From an uncultured Robiginitomaculum sp. (lineage in GTDB: Bacteria > Pseudomonadota > Alphaproteobacteria > Caulobacterales > Maricaulaceae), in NCBI GenBank assembly GCA_938003555.1, contig CALKXN010000034.1, forward strand, positions 1-11,806: 11,806 nucleotides of DNA. Direction: 5' to 3'. The notes beneath the pieces were generated by a model that saw nothing but the letters and a program-made list of their open reading frames with translations, ran no database searches and had not been told where the DNA came from. The position numbers were made by a program, and so were the translations under genes. This document shows, one piece after another, positions 1-7,417 of this stretch. How positions within the stretch are numbered: the first letter of the stretch is position 1; every line of letters starts with the position of its first letter.

Positions 1-1043
1 GTCTGCGCAAAATTACAGCGCGCTGTGGTCGTCTGTGCGCGGGCCGCCGCGCGCGCGCGCGCTAAATGACGGTTCACCTGCGCGACCATTGTATCTGTTT
101 GCTTGCTCACGCTTGCCGCTAATTCCGGATCTTTGGCCGCTGCGTCATTTTGCAATACGGCCAGCGGCGTTTTAAGCGCATGTGCCAAATTGGAGACATG
201 GGTGCGGGCGCGCTCAACAATATCGCGATTATGGGAGATCAGTGAATTTAGCTCAATCGCCAGCGGCGCAATTTCTTTAGGATATTGTCCCAGCACTTCA
301 GATTGTCGCCCTTCGCGCACATCTGCAACCCGTTTCGTCAAATCGAAAAGCGGCTGTAAACCCAATCGCACTTGCAGGATAATTGCCCCGATCAAGCCCA
401 GCGTCAGCAGAGCAACAAGCGTAATCGCTGTTGCCGCGAATCGCCGAACAGCAGCCTTGGCAGGGCCTTGGTCAATGCCCGCCACCATAATGACGGGGCG
501 ATCCATATTTGGCAAAATTATTGAGCGGGCGACAACACGCAGGCTCTCTTTATCAGGCCCCTGTGCTGAGCTTCGCAGCTCGAGTCCGGGTTCAGATAAT
601 AATCGCGAAACAGCACTATCTGATAATGTGATCGTTTCCCCATATAATGAGCGGGAGCGAATTTCAGTTTTTAGCTCATCCGCCCCGCTCTCACGCGACA
701 AAATTTCCCAATACATGCCGGACAAAGCGCGCTGAAACCGCGGGTCCAGCGGTTCTCGGTTTAGCTCAATAATCGCATCGCCATTACTTTGCGCAATCGT
801 ATCAGCATGCGCGGACAGCGATGTAACCGTCTCCACCAAGGGTTCTTCGATAATTTGGTAGGTAGAGTTTTGATACAGCCACGACAGCGCAAAAGCGGTC
901 AGCGCAAGAAGCGGCAAAGCCCAGAGCGCAGCCGCGCGGACAAGCCGCCCCACAAGAGAGCGCGTGACCTCAGCCTGACTGAGCGTCTTACGAAGGTCAG
1001 CCCCGTCTTGAACAGTCTCCACCTTACGCGGAGCTATTGTCAC
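1..1043 (-). CDS. Sensor histidine kinase, PhoQ/FeuQ-like (N-terminal part, cut by left edge)
   Basis: Membrane-bound sensor kinase that should phosphorylate the response regulator encoded just upstream. The minus strand is open from position 1043 to the window edge, giving 347 residues. Visible parts are a first membrane segment near residues 37-57 (AALWALPLLALTAFAL), a periplasmic sensing region of roughly 58-200, a second membrane segment near 202-224, a HAMP-like linker near 225-280, and the dimerisation/phospho-acceptor box with His288 in NLAHALKTPLAVL. That H-box form is typical of the PhoQ/FeuQ family. The ATP-binding domain lies outside the window. I chose the GTG at 1043 because it overlaps the regulator's stop as GTGA, which suggests coupled translation. 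A later GTG (residue 8) is possible, and the Shine-Dalgarno sequence is weak. The family assignment is strong; the signal sensed is unknown. Confidence 0.93.
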   Translation of the reverse strand, partial: MTIAPRKVETVQDGADLRKTLSQAEVTRSLVGRLVRAAALWALPLLALTAFALSWLYQNSTYQIIEEPLVETVTSLSAHADTIAQSNGDAIIELNREPLDPRFQRALSGMYWEILSRESGADELKTEIRSRSLYGETITLSDSAVSRLLSEPGLELRSSAQGPDKESLRVVARSIILPNMDRPVIMVAGIDQGPAKAAVRRFAATAITLVALLTLGLIGAIILQVRLGLQPLFDLTKRVADVREGRQSEVLGQYPKEIAPLAIELNSLISHNRDIVERARTHVSNLAHALKTPLAVLQNDAAAKDPELAASVSKQTDTMVAQVNRHLARARAAARAQTTTARCNFAQ

Positions 1044-1744
1044 GCAGACTTATCTTCTAATTTTGGCTGTTCCGGCTTGCCCTCTTCGGGATTGATCAGG
1101 CGATAGCCAAGGCCGCGCACCGTCTCGATCCGCTCAACGCCGATTTTTTTGCGCAGACGGCCAACAAAAACTTCAATCGTATTGCTGTCGCGGTCAAAGT
1201 CTTGATCATAAATATGCTCAACAAGTTCCGTACGCGAAATCACGCGGCCCTGATGCAAAGACATATAATTTAAAAGACGAAATTCATGACTGGTCAGCTT
1301 AACAGGAACGCCGTCAACAAAGGCACGCGCGGCACGCGTATCTACGGTCAGGCCTCCAATTTCAATTGTATCCGTGCTGTGTCCGGCAGAGCGGCGCATC
1401 AAAGCGCGCACACGCGCCAGCAGCTCTTCGGTATGAAAGGGTTTGGTCAGATAATCATCAGCGCCAGCATCAAAGCCGGACACTTTCTCACTCCACTGAT
1501 CGCGGGCCGTCAAAATTAGAACCGGAAATGTTTTACCATCGGCGCGCCATTTTTGCAGAATAGAAATCCCGTCAATTGTGGGCAGGCCTAAATCCAAAAT
1601 GACCGCGTCATAAGGCTCTGTATCGCCTAAAAAATGACCTTCTTCACCGTCATTAGCTTGATCAACGGCATATCCCGTATTCTTAAGCGCTTCGACGACT
1701 TGGCGACATAAATCGGAATCATCCTCGACAATTAAAACTCTCAT
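1040..1744 (-). CDS. OmpR/PhoP-family two-component response regulator
   Basis: DNA-binding transcription factor of 234 residues, the normal length for the family. The N-terminal receiver domain (about 1-115) has the acidic pocket Glu7/Asp8/Asp9, the phospho-acceptor Asp51 in AVILDLGLP, Thr79 in LILTAR and Lys101 in LTKPF. The C-terminal winged helix (about 127-222) has the usual ending IETVRGLGYRL and the recognition-helix region NTIEVFVGRLRKKI. A Shine-Dalgarno sequence GAAAGGG at 1753-1759 supports the ATG at 1744. The stop overlaps the kinase GTG by GTGA, so the two genes form a cognate pair. It follows the PepSY gene by 69 bp without an obvious terminator. The receiver and output domains are certain; the regulon is not visible here, apart from a candidate site upstream of the PepSY gene. 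Confidence 0.96.
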   Translation of the reverse strand: MRVLIVEDDSDLCRQVVEALKNTGYAVDQANDGEEGHFLGDTEPYDAVILDLGLPTIDGISILQKWRADGKTFPVLILTARDQWSEKVSGFDAGADDYLTKPFHTEELLARVRALMRRSAGHSTDTIEIGGLTVDTRAARAFVDGVPVKLTSHEFRLLNYMSLHQGRVISRTELVEHIYDQDFDRDSNTIEVFVGRLRKKIGVERIETVRGLGYRLINPEEGKPEQPKLEDKSA

Positions 1745-1752
1745 GACATGCG

Positions 1753-1759
1753 CCCTTTC
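1753..1759 (-). promoter_or_regulatory. Ribosome binding site of the response regulator gene
   Basis: On the minus strand the sequence is GAAAGGG, eight bases before the ATG at 1744. It supports that start. The rest of the 69-bp gap after the PepSY gene shows no clear terminator or promoter. Confidence 0.6.
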
Positions 1760-1813
1760 AGTGGTGTCCTCTATCGGTGGATATGGGGGGAATCGTTACG
1801 TTTGGCAATGCAC

Positions 1814-2200
1814 TTAAGATTTGACGATTTGATACTTACCTGTGCGTGCATCAACGTAAACTTCGATTCGGCGACCATCATTGACTAACCAGACGCGATA
1901 GCCTTGGCCGTCAATGCGAAGGTCAAGATATTTGCTTCCCGGAACTGCATTCATCGCAATTGATTTCGCTTGGCTTGGCGACACATTATTTTGCGCCACT
2001 TGGCGGATATCATAACGGCGACCATCACGGCTTTGGCGCTGCGCTTGCGGTGGGTTGATGTTGCGCTGCAACGTGTAATCCGTTGAGAACGGCGCGCTTT
2101 GTGCAGATATCGCCACAGGCGCAGCAATAGCCAGCGCAGCCGCGCAGGTCAGGGCCAAAATCGCCTTGTGAATCAGCTTATGTAATCGCAATATGGTCAT
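1814..2200 (-). CDS. Exported PepSY-domain protein
   Basis: Small secreted protein of 128 residues. Residues 1-35 look like a signal peptide: a basic start (LRLHKLIHK), a hydrophobic core (AILALTCAAALAIAAPVA) and a likely cleavage near AISAQSA. A low-complexity Gln/Arg-rich linker (about 45-70) follows, then one PepSY domain (about 72-126) with the typical pattern SPSQAKSIAMNAVPG and the end EVYVDARTGKYQIV. PepSY domains are known in protease propeptides and as small periplasmic proteins beside two-component systems. The function here is not established. Its position directly before a PhoP/PhoQ-like pair suggests a periplasmic modulator or target of that system. A FeuN-type inhibitor of FeuPQ is an analogy in arrangement only, not in sequence. 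The upstream Shine-Dalgarno sequence is weak. Confidence 0.85.
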   Translation of the reverse strand: MTILRLHKLIHKAILALTCAAALAIAAPVAISAQSAPFSTDYTLQRNINPPQAQRQSRDGRRYDIRQVAQNNVSPSQAKSIAMNAVPGSKYLDLRIDGQGYRVWLVNDGRRIEVYVDARTGKYQIVKS

Positions 2201-2223
2201 AGGATCATTCCATAGCCAATTGC

Positions 2224-2240
2224 GCTGAACGCAAGCTGAA
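2224..2240 (-). promoter_or_regulatory. Direct repeat TTCAGC-N5-TTCAGC, candidate response-regulator site
   Basis: On the minus strand TTCAGC occurs at 2240-2235 and again at 2229-2224, giving a period of 11 bp. Tandem half-sites with about one helical turn between them are the usual binding mode of OmpR/PhoP-type dimers. A weak -10-like TATGGA lies at 2214-2209, about nine bases past the second half-site, a spacing similar to PhoP-activated promoters. If that is the -10, transcription would begin almost at the ATG (2200), giving a leaderless or nearly leaderless message. The repeat is seen directly; the regulator and promoter are inferred. Confidence 0.45.
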
Positions 2241-2296
2241 TGTTTCGTTAGAAAGGGTTACTGAGCGGGGCTTGATTATGCAGCAGAATCGCTAAT

Positions 2297-3160
2297 TTAG
2301 CCCGCTTCAACGCCATATAAAGACGACAACTCCGTCAAATCTTCGGGCAATTCGATCATTAATTTCACGAGCAAGTCACCCGTCTTCACGCCTTTGCCCT
2401 TTAAGCGCAGGGTTTTGCCTGAGCTTGTCCCTGCCGGAACGCTCAACTTAACCGCGCCAGTTGGTGTTAGGACTTCGGTTTTACCGCCTAAAACAGCCGT
2501 TTGAAGCGGGATATTGTGATCGAGGCGAATATCTTGGCCTTCGCGGCGGAAATATTTGTGGGGGCGCACAGTGATCTCGACCTTGGCGTCTCCAGCGGGG
2601 CCGCCATTTTGACCGGGCTGTCCCTTGCCGCGCAGACGCAATTTCGCCCCATCATCGGTGCCTTCGGGAATTTTGATATTGAGCTTTTGACCATTACCCA
2701 TGGTCACGGATTTGCTTGCGCCGGTCACGGCCTCTAGAAAATCGATGGTCAGCTTGTAACGAATATCCGCGCCCTTTTTCGGGCGCAGCCGCGCGCCGCC
2801 GCGCTGCCCGCCCATTTGCATCCCAAAGAGCGAGCCAAAAATATCATTCATATCGTCAAAGCCTTGGCCTTGAAATCCGCCTGCCGAGCGGTGTTGTCCG
2901 CCGCGACCGCCAAAACCACCACCAAATGGGTTTTGCTGCTGGCCTTGGCCATCCACCTGCCCGCTATCATAGCGCTTGCGCATATCTTTGTCAGACAAAA
3001 GCGTATAGGCCGCGCTGATTTTCTTAAACCGCTCGGCCGCTTTTGGATCAGGGTTCACATCAGGATGCAGCTTCTTCGCCAAACTGCGATAGGCTTTGCG
3101 AATTTCGTCATCCGTCGCGGATTTTTTGATACCCAATAATGTATATGGATTTTCGGCCAT
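2297..3160 (-). CDS. DnaJ co-chaperone, CbpA-like (class B, no zinc finger)
   Basis: Hsp40 co-chaperone of 287 residues that would stimulate DnaK ATPase and deliver substrates in the cytoplasm. The J domain covers about residues 4-66 with the essential HPD motif at 32-34 (AKKLHPDVNP). A Gly/Phe-rich linker follows (about 73-120, with FGGGFGGRGGQ). The C-terminal peptide-binding domains start near GADIRYKLTIDFLEAVTG and contain the repeated motifs KIPEGTDDGAKLRLRGKG and SVPAGTSSGKTLRLKGKG. The CXXCXGXG zinc-finger repeats of classical DnaJ are absent, so this is the CbpA/DjlB-like kind. The start is fixed by a strong Shine-Dalgarno sequence at 3165-3172. It lies 67 bp after the last GTA gene in the same direction. 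A role in particle assembly is possible but nothing shows it. Confidence 0.93.
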   Translation of the reverse strand: MAENPYTLLGIKKSATDDEIRKAYRSLAKKLHPDVNPDPKAAERFKKISAAYTLLSDKDMRKRYDSGQVDGQGQQQNPFGGGFGGRGGQHRSAGGFQGQGFDDMNDIFGSLFGMQMGGQRGGARLRPKKGADIRYKLTIDFLEAVTGASKSVTMGNGQKLNIKIPEGTDDGAKLRLRGKGQPGQNGGPAGDAKVEITVRPHKYFRREGQDIRLDHNIPLQTAVLGGKTEVLTPTGAVKLSVPAGTSSGKTLRLKGKGVKTGDLLVKLMIELPEDLTELSSLYGVEAG

Positions 3161-3164
3161 GCTG

Positions 3165-3172
3165 CCTCCTTT
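3165..3172 (-). promoter_or_regulatory. Strong ribosome binding site of the dnaJ-like gene
   Basis: On the minus strand AAAGGAGG stands four bases before the ATG at 3160. It is a near-perfect anti-16S match and decides the start. The 67-bp gap to the preceding gene (3161-3227) has no convincing terminator hairpin and no clear promoter. Confidence 0.7.
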
Positions 3173-3227
3173 CTGTCGCCTTAGGACTTGAGACAGATTT
3201 AGGCATTTATGACGACATTACAACGGG

Positions 3228-6200
3228 TCACGGCATATTGAGCGTCACCGCAACCCCCGCTCCAATGGCGGCAGAGAGCTGGCAGACTTGGACATCGTAA
3301 GGTTGGGGCGGCAATGCGGCGCGCGGGAGGGATAGCGCATTTTCGCCCGTAATATATTCGCTATGAACGCCGCCATCTTTGATGATCCGAATGCGATATT
3401 GCTCGACCTCTTCGCCGAGCGGTATATCCAGTCCGGCCCAATTATCGGAATCTACGCGTCCGCGCCTGATCCAGCTTATCTCCAGATGCGCGCCGCGCGG
3501 CGTCGCCCGCAGGTGCACAGGGGATAGCGGGCGCAGATGCGCGGCCATATAGGGAGTCGTCAGCGACTCCATGGCGCGATCGCCCGTTTGATAATGCAGC
3601 AAAACTTCACGGCCCGCCGACTCATTGGACAACGGCAATGGCACAAGAGCCTTGTCTAAAATCACGACCTGCGCACCTGCATCTATGCTCTGCGCCATCG
3701 CATAATCGCTACCGAGCTGCCCGCGCAGCAATATCGACAAGCGATAGACATTAGGCGAGATAAGCTGCGCGTGCTGGAACTGAATAATGTCCCACCCTAG
3801 CGGCGTGCGCAGCGCGAGACCGTTTTGACCGCTCAGAAAATCAGCCGCGCTTAGCGACGCGAGATGCCCTGAGGGTAGTTCAATATCGAGCGTATGCGCG
3901 CGATCATATCGCCCAATGGGGCCAGCGGGCAGCGCCGTCAACGTCACGCCAATTGCTGCGCGGCGAGTCAGCGTAATATGCGCGCGACCATGACGCACCG
4001 TCACAGGAAAAAAGGGCTCAGCATAAGCTCCGATGAGAGGGCCATTTCGACTTTGAAAGCTCGGCAAGCTAACACAATCTATCACCACAATTTGCGGTTC
4101 TGAGGCCCAGCTCGGATCATCGGACGTCTCAACTAGCCCGCCGGATATAATGCGCTGGCCTGCCGAGTCCGGCACAGCGCGGGCCAAAGCGCCGCGCTGC
4201 ATCAAGCCGTCCAGCGCTTCGATTTGATAGCGTTTATCACTGCCCGGAAGCGTCACAACATCCCCCGGCTCAAGATGATGGGCGCGCGGCATAAGTGAAA
4301 ATTGCGCGCTATATTGACCTGCGCCCGCCGCGTGCATGGCCTGATCGGTAATAAGCTTTGCCGCCGCAGCGTCCATGACAATCGGCGTGGTGATATCCAG
4401 CACGCCTTCGGTCTGCGCGGCGGTGTTTTTAGCGCGGCTTGAGGCCGAGAGATAATCCCCGCCGCTATGGATATAATGCAGGCGCACATCACGCGGCGCG
4501 GTGCTGGGGTCTTCGGTAATAAATTCGGCGGGGCCGGGCCGTTTGTCCGCTAGATCATCAAACCCGAGCGACACGGACTCCCCCGCGCCATTGTGGAAAA
4601 AGCGTAACTGCCCTGCCGCCTCAATAAGTGTAAAATCATAGGCAAAGGCCAGAGGCTCCAGCGCCGCGCGGGCGCTCATGGGGCGATCAAGACGATAGCC
4701 CGTAACCACCCCTGTAAGGCCGCTTACATCCGGCGCGCTCTGGCCGTTCTCCATCACAATATCGCGCACAATGTCGCCGAGCATGACGGCCCCTACGCGG
4801 CCCGACAGCCAATGACCCCGCGCCCAATTCTCCCCATCGGCCCAGACCGTATCGCGGGCCGGAAAATCTGGAAAGGGCCGCGCGTCCCAACACCAAACAT
4901 GTTGATGATCCGGTGCAATCATGGGGCCGTTATAAATGCGCGATACAGGATTATGCGCGCTACCCGACCCGTAATAGCTGAGCAGGCTTTCCAGATAGCG
5001 GCGCTGAATTAAATCATCACGCTGCGCGGTGGAATGATAGGGCGCAGCGCTTTCACTGCTTTTGGGGTCATAAAATACATTAGGCTGGTTCGCGCCTTTA
5101 TCAATGGCGGGGCAGCCGAGCTCCGTCAGCCATATTGGTTTAGATTGCGGCGTCCACGCCGTTGGAACCGGCTGCTCCACGCCATTTATGCGGTTATAAT
5201 GCGGCTGGCCCCACCAATTTTGAAGATCTTTATAACGGTAAACCCACGGCTTATTATAGGCTCCGTCCGTAATGGGCGTGCGGGTCTGCGTGTCCCGATC
5301 CGCAGCGCGAGCATAATACCACGCATAGCCCTCACCGCCTTCAATATTGCCCGTCAAATAATCCGCATCGTAAATAGTGTTGGCAATCGCTGCATCTGCA
5401 TGGCCCTCACTATCGCGCCAATCGGAGAGCGGGAAATAGGCATCAATCCCCACCGCATCAATTTGAGGGTCAGCCCATAAAGGGTCCAGATTATAGATGA
5501 CATTATCCTCGAAATGATGCCCGAAATATTCACTCCAATCCGCCGCGTAAGTGAGTTTTGTGGATGCCCCCACAATCACGCGGACATCAGCCGCCAAAGA
5601 TTTAAACGCGCGCACCGCAGGGTAAGACAGACCTGCCCCGCGAATATGAGTCAGGCCACGCATCTCGCTTCCGATAATGAATTTATCAACGCCGCCGGCA
5701 ATCTGCGAGAGCTTGGCGTAGTGCAAAATCATGCGCCGAAAGCTATGCTCATTTGGGCCGGTATAGGTAACGTCTTCACCCTCCGCGCCAAAATCGCTCG
5801 GATTGCAGGCTCCGAAAAATGACGTAACTTCGGCTTGCGCCGCTGCGCTATTATCTGCAGCGCTTGAGGTAATGCGTCCGCGCCATGGAAACGCGCCCTG
5901 CCCCGCTTTGCCGTCCACATCCATAAGAATAAAGGGATAAAGCGTAACCGATATTCCCCGTGATTTTAGCGCGCGGATCATCGCAATAACGCTCTGATCG
6001 CTTGGCGTTCCGCCATAGACGGCGTGACCATTATCCTCACGAATAAGCAAAGCGCTGTCGCGGGTCTGTCCATTAACGCGCCATTTAAACGGCGCAGTGA
6101 CTCGGTCGCGGCGCTCTACACCCGGACGCAGGCGGCATTGCCTCGCGCGCAAATCATCTCCAAACCACGACACGATTAGGCTCACATGTTTACAATTGGG

Positions 6201-6974
6201 AAGTTGGTTTTGTAACTGATCCAGCGCCAACGCCGCATCTGCGCGGCCCTGCAGATTATTGACATTTACAGGCCGCGTCACGCCCGGCTTAATCAGTTCC
6301 TCAATAGGATCCGTAGCATAGGTAAATTCACCTGAACCGGGGATCATGCACACGCCCGTGATGATATCCTCCAGCCGCGGCGCATCATCCCCGCGCTTTG
6401 GCGCGCGAAAGACTTCGACGTTAATTTGCGGCAAGCGCGCGCCATAATCATCCAGCGGGAAGTCTTCGAACACAATATAGGCCGTGCCGCCAAATGCCGG
6501 AACATCACCGCTTTCGATTTCAGCAATCAAAGGGTCTGGCTCCTGCCCCTCGCCGCCATGATGGATACGGTAATTCAGATCATTACCGCGTAGAATTTCA
6601 CCATTGGCCCAGATTTGTCCAATGCCAGAAATCTCGCCTTCGCACAGACCGATGGCAAAATTGATGGTGTAAATATAATCTGTTTGGGTTGGCCCGCCGC
6701 CTTTTCCGCTCACCCGGTCTTCGGTTCGAGTTTCGGTGATACGGCTGGCCCAAATGACCTCTCCAGCGAGGCGCGCGCGGCCAAAAATCCGCGCCATTGG
6801 CGCGCCGTCTTGGGACGTGAGCAGGTGAAATTGCTCAAGACGCGGGCCCTCGAAAACGCGCCTGTCAAAAGCGCGGCTAATGGCGCTGCTGGCAAAGCTA
6901 AGCGCAACGCGCCCTGCGGTTCGGGCAATAATCGGCGCCGCGCGGGCCGCGCCTTGGAGGATAACATTGGTCAT
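3228..6974 (-). CDS. GTA baseplate/tail-tip 'megatron' protein with TIM-barrel domain (RcGTA g15 equivalent)
   Basis: Largest GTA structural protein, 1248 residues, close to the size known for RcGTA g15. It forms the baseplate and contacts the recipient surface. The N-terminal about 430 residues are tail-hub-like, with motifs such as EVIWASRITE and YTINFAIGLCEGEISGIG. A GTA TIM-barrel region follows (roughly 430-740). It contains KFIIGSEMRGLT (Glu437), ADWSEYFGHH, DAVGIDAYFPLSDWR and KPIWLTELGCPAIDKG (Glu618). The two glutamates sit like the acid/base and nucleophile of clan GH-A glycosidases, but activity is inference. Next come a phage-tail_3-like part (about 760-950) and the conserved LRTPLGWDIIQFQHAQLI region near 1055. 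A fibronectin-III-like end (about 1150-1245, with ISWIRRGR and YDVQVCQL) closes the protein. The start overlaps the peptidase stop as ATGA. No frame break was seen over 3.7 kb. Confidence 0.96.
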   Translation of the reverse strand: MTNVILQGAARAAPIIARTAGRVALSFASSAISRAFDRRVFEGPRLEQFHLLTSQDGAPMARIFGRARLAGEVIWASRITETRTEDRVSGKGGGPTQTDYIYTINFAIGLCEGEISGIGQIWANGEILRGNDLNYRIHHGGEGQEPDPLIAEIESGDVPAFGGTAYIVFEDFPLDDYGARLPQINVEVFRAPKRGDDAPRLEDIITGVCMIPGSGEFTYATDPIEELIKPGVTRPVNVNNLQGRADAALALDQLQNQLPNCKHVSLIVSWFGDDLRARQCRLRPGVERRDRVTAPFKWRVNGQTRDSALLIREDNGHAVYGGTPSDQSVIAMIRALKSRGISVTLYPFILMDVDGKAGQGAFPWRGRITSSAADNSAAAQAEVTSFFGACNPSDFGAEGEDVTYTGPNEHSFRRMILHYAKLSQIAGGVDKFIIGSEMRGLTHIRGAGLSYPAVRAFKSLAADVRVIVGASTKLTYAADWSEYFGHHFEDNVIYNLDPLWADPQIDAVGIDAYFPLSDWRDSEGHADAAIANTIYDADYLTGNIEGGEGYAWYYARAADRDTQTRTPITDGAYNKPWVYRYKDLQNWWGQPHYNRINGVEQPVPTAWTPQSKPIWLTELGCPAIDKGANQPNVFYDPKSSESAAPYHSTAQRDDLIQRRYLESLLSYYGSGSAHNPVSRIYNGPMIAPDHQHVWCWDARPFPDFPARDTVWADGENWARGHWLSGRVGAVMLGDIVRDIVMENGQSAPDVSGLTGVVTGYRLDRPMSARAALEPLAFAYDFTLIEAAGQLRFFHNGAGESVSLGFDDLADKRPGPAEFITEDPSTAPRDVRLHYIHSGGDYLSASSRAKNTAAQTEGVLDITTPIVMDAAAAKLITDQAMHAAGAGQYSAQFSLMPRAHHLEPGDVVTLPGSDKRYQIEALDGLMQRGALARAVPDSAGQRIISGGLVETSDDPSWASEPQIVVIDCVSLPSFQSRNGPLIGAYAEPFFPVTVRHGRAHITLTRRAAIGVTLTALPAGPIGRYDRAHTLDIELPSGHLASLSAADFLSGQNGLALRTPLGWDIIQFQHAQLISPNVYRLSILLRGQLGSDYAMAQSIDAGAQVVILDKALVPLPLSNESAGREVLLHYQTGDRAMESLTTPYMAAHLRPLSPVHLRATPRGAHLEISWIRRGRVDSDNWAGLDIPLGEEVEQYRIRIIKDGGVHSEYITGENALSLPRAALPPQPYDVQVCQLSAAIGAGVAVTLNMP

Positions 6975-7417
6975 AAATCGTCCGATAGATTAGGAAACTG
7001 AAAGGCATAGGCGCGGCGGCTTTGCCAATAGGGAATGAGAAAGCTCTCCGTCACGGCGCGCGCCCAATAGGCATGAATGATTTTATCGGGCGCGCTAAGG
7101 ATTGCGGCGTGTTTGGCGGGGCTGTGCGGGGACATGCGAAACAGCAAAACGTCACCGATGCGCGCCTCTTGCAGCGGGACGGGCCGCATGTGCCGCGCGG
7201 CAGCGCCGCGCAATGTCTCAACGCCGCTACGCTCTGCCCAATCGGGCGTATAGGGCGGCGGCAATTCCGGCGGTTTCCCGTAAAGCTCCGCCCACACACC
7301 GCGAATTAGACCCAGGCAATCCGTGCCTGCTCCTTTGGCGCAGGCTTGATGACGATAGGGCGTACCGATCCATTCGCGCGCTACGGCCACGATGTCCTCG
7401 CGATATAATGGCCTCAT
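6971..7417 (-). CDS. NlpC/P60 family peptidase of the GTA tail (RcGTA g14 equivalent)
   Basis: Cell-wall peptidase of 148 residues, expected at the tail tip, where it would cut peptidoglycan peptides during delivery. The NlpC/P60 catalytic centre is visible: Cys34 in AGTDCLGLIRGVW, His103 in AKHAAIL and a third polar residue, probably His115, in KIIHAYW. The opening IVAVAREWIGTPYRHQ is typical of the phage/GTA branch. The gene overlaps both neighbours by ATGA (hub gene stop at 7414, baseplate gene start at 6974). It has no clear Shine-Dalgarno sequence of its own, so it probably depends on translational coupling. The assignment is secure from motif and position together. Confidence 0.95.
   Translation of the reverse strand: MRPLYREDIVAVAREWIGTPYRHQACAKGAGTDCLGLIRGVWAELYGKPPELPPPYTPDWAERSGVETLRGAAARHMRPVPLQEARIGDVLLFRMSPHSPAKHAAILSAPDKIIHAYWARAVTESFLIPYWQSRRAYAFQFPNLSDDL

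Noticed and set aside
48..62. Run of alternating CG dinucleotides, possible phase-variable tract in the kinase
   Set aside because: It encodes Arg-Ala codons after the H-box in a GC-biased genome. Seven units with no switch partner are weak evidence for slippage control.
103..735. Open plus-strand frame of 210 codons
   Set aside because: It is antisense to the histidine kinase, whose minus frame shows clear membrane segments and an H-box. The plus translation shows no domain.
3172..3197. TCTGTC/GACAGA 6-bp inverted repeat upstream of the dnaJ-like gene, possible RNA thermometer or terminator
   Set aside because: Short stem, 14-base loop, no T run, and it touches the Shine-Dalgarno sequence by only one base. 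It cannot be told from chance.
5034..5480. Open plus-strand frame of 148 codons within the baseplate gene
   Set aside because: It lies opposite the strongly recognisable TIM-barrel coding sequence and is explained by codon bias.
6615..7001. Open frames on both strands near the start of the baseplate gene
   Set aside because: Shadows of the baseplate protein N-terminus; no family features and no ribosome binding sites.
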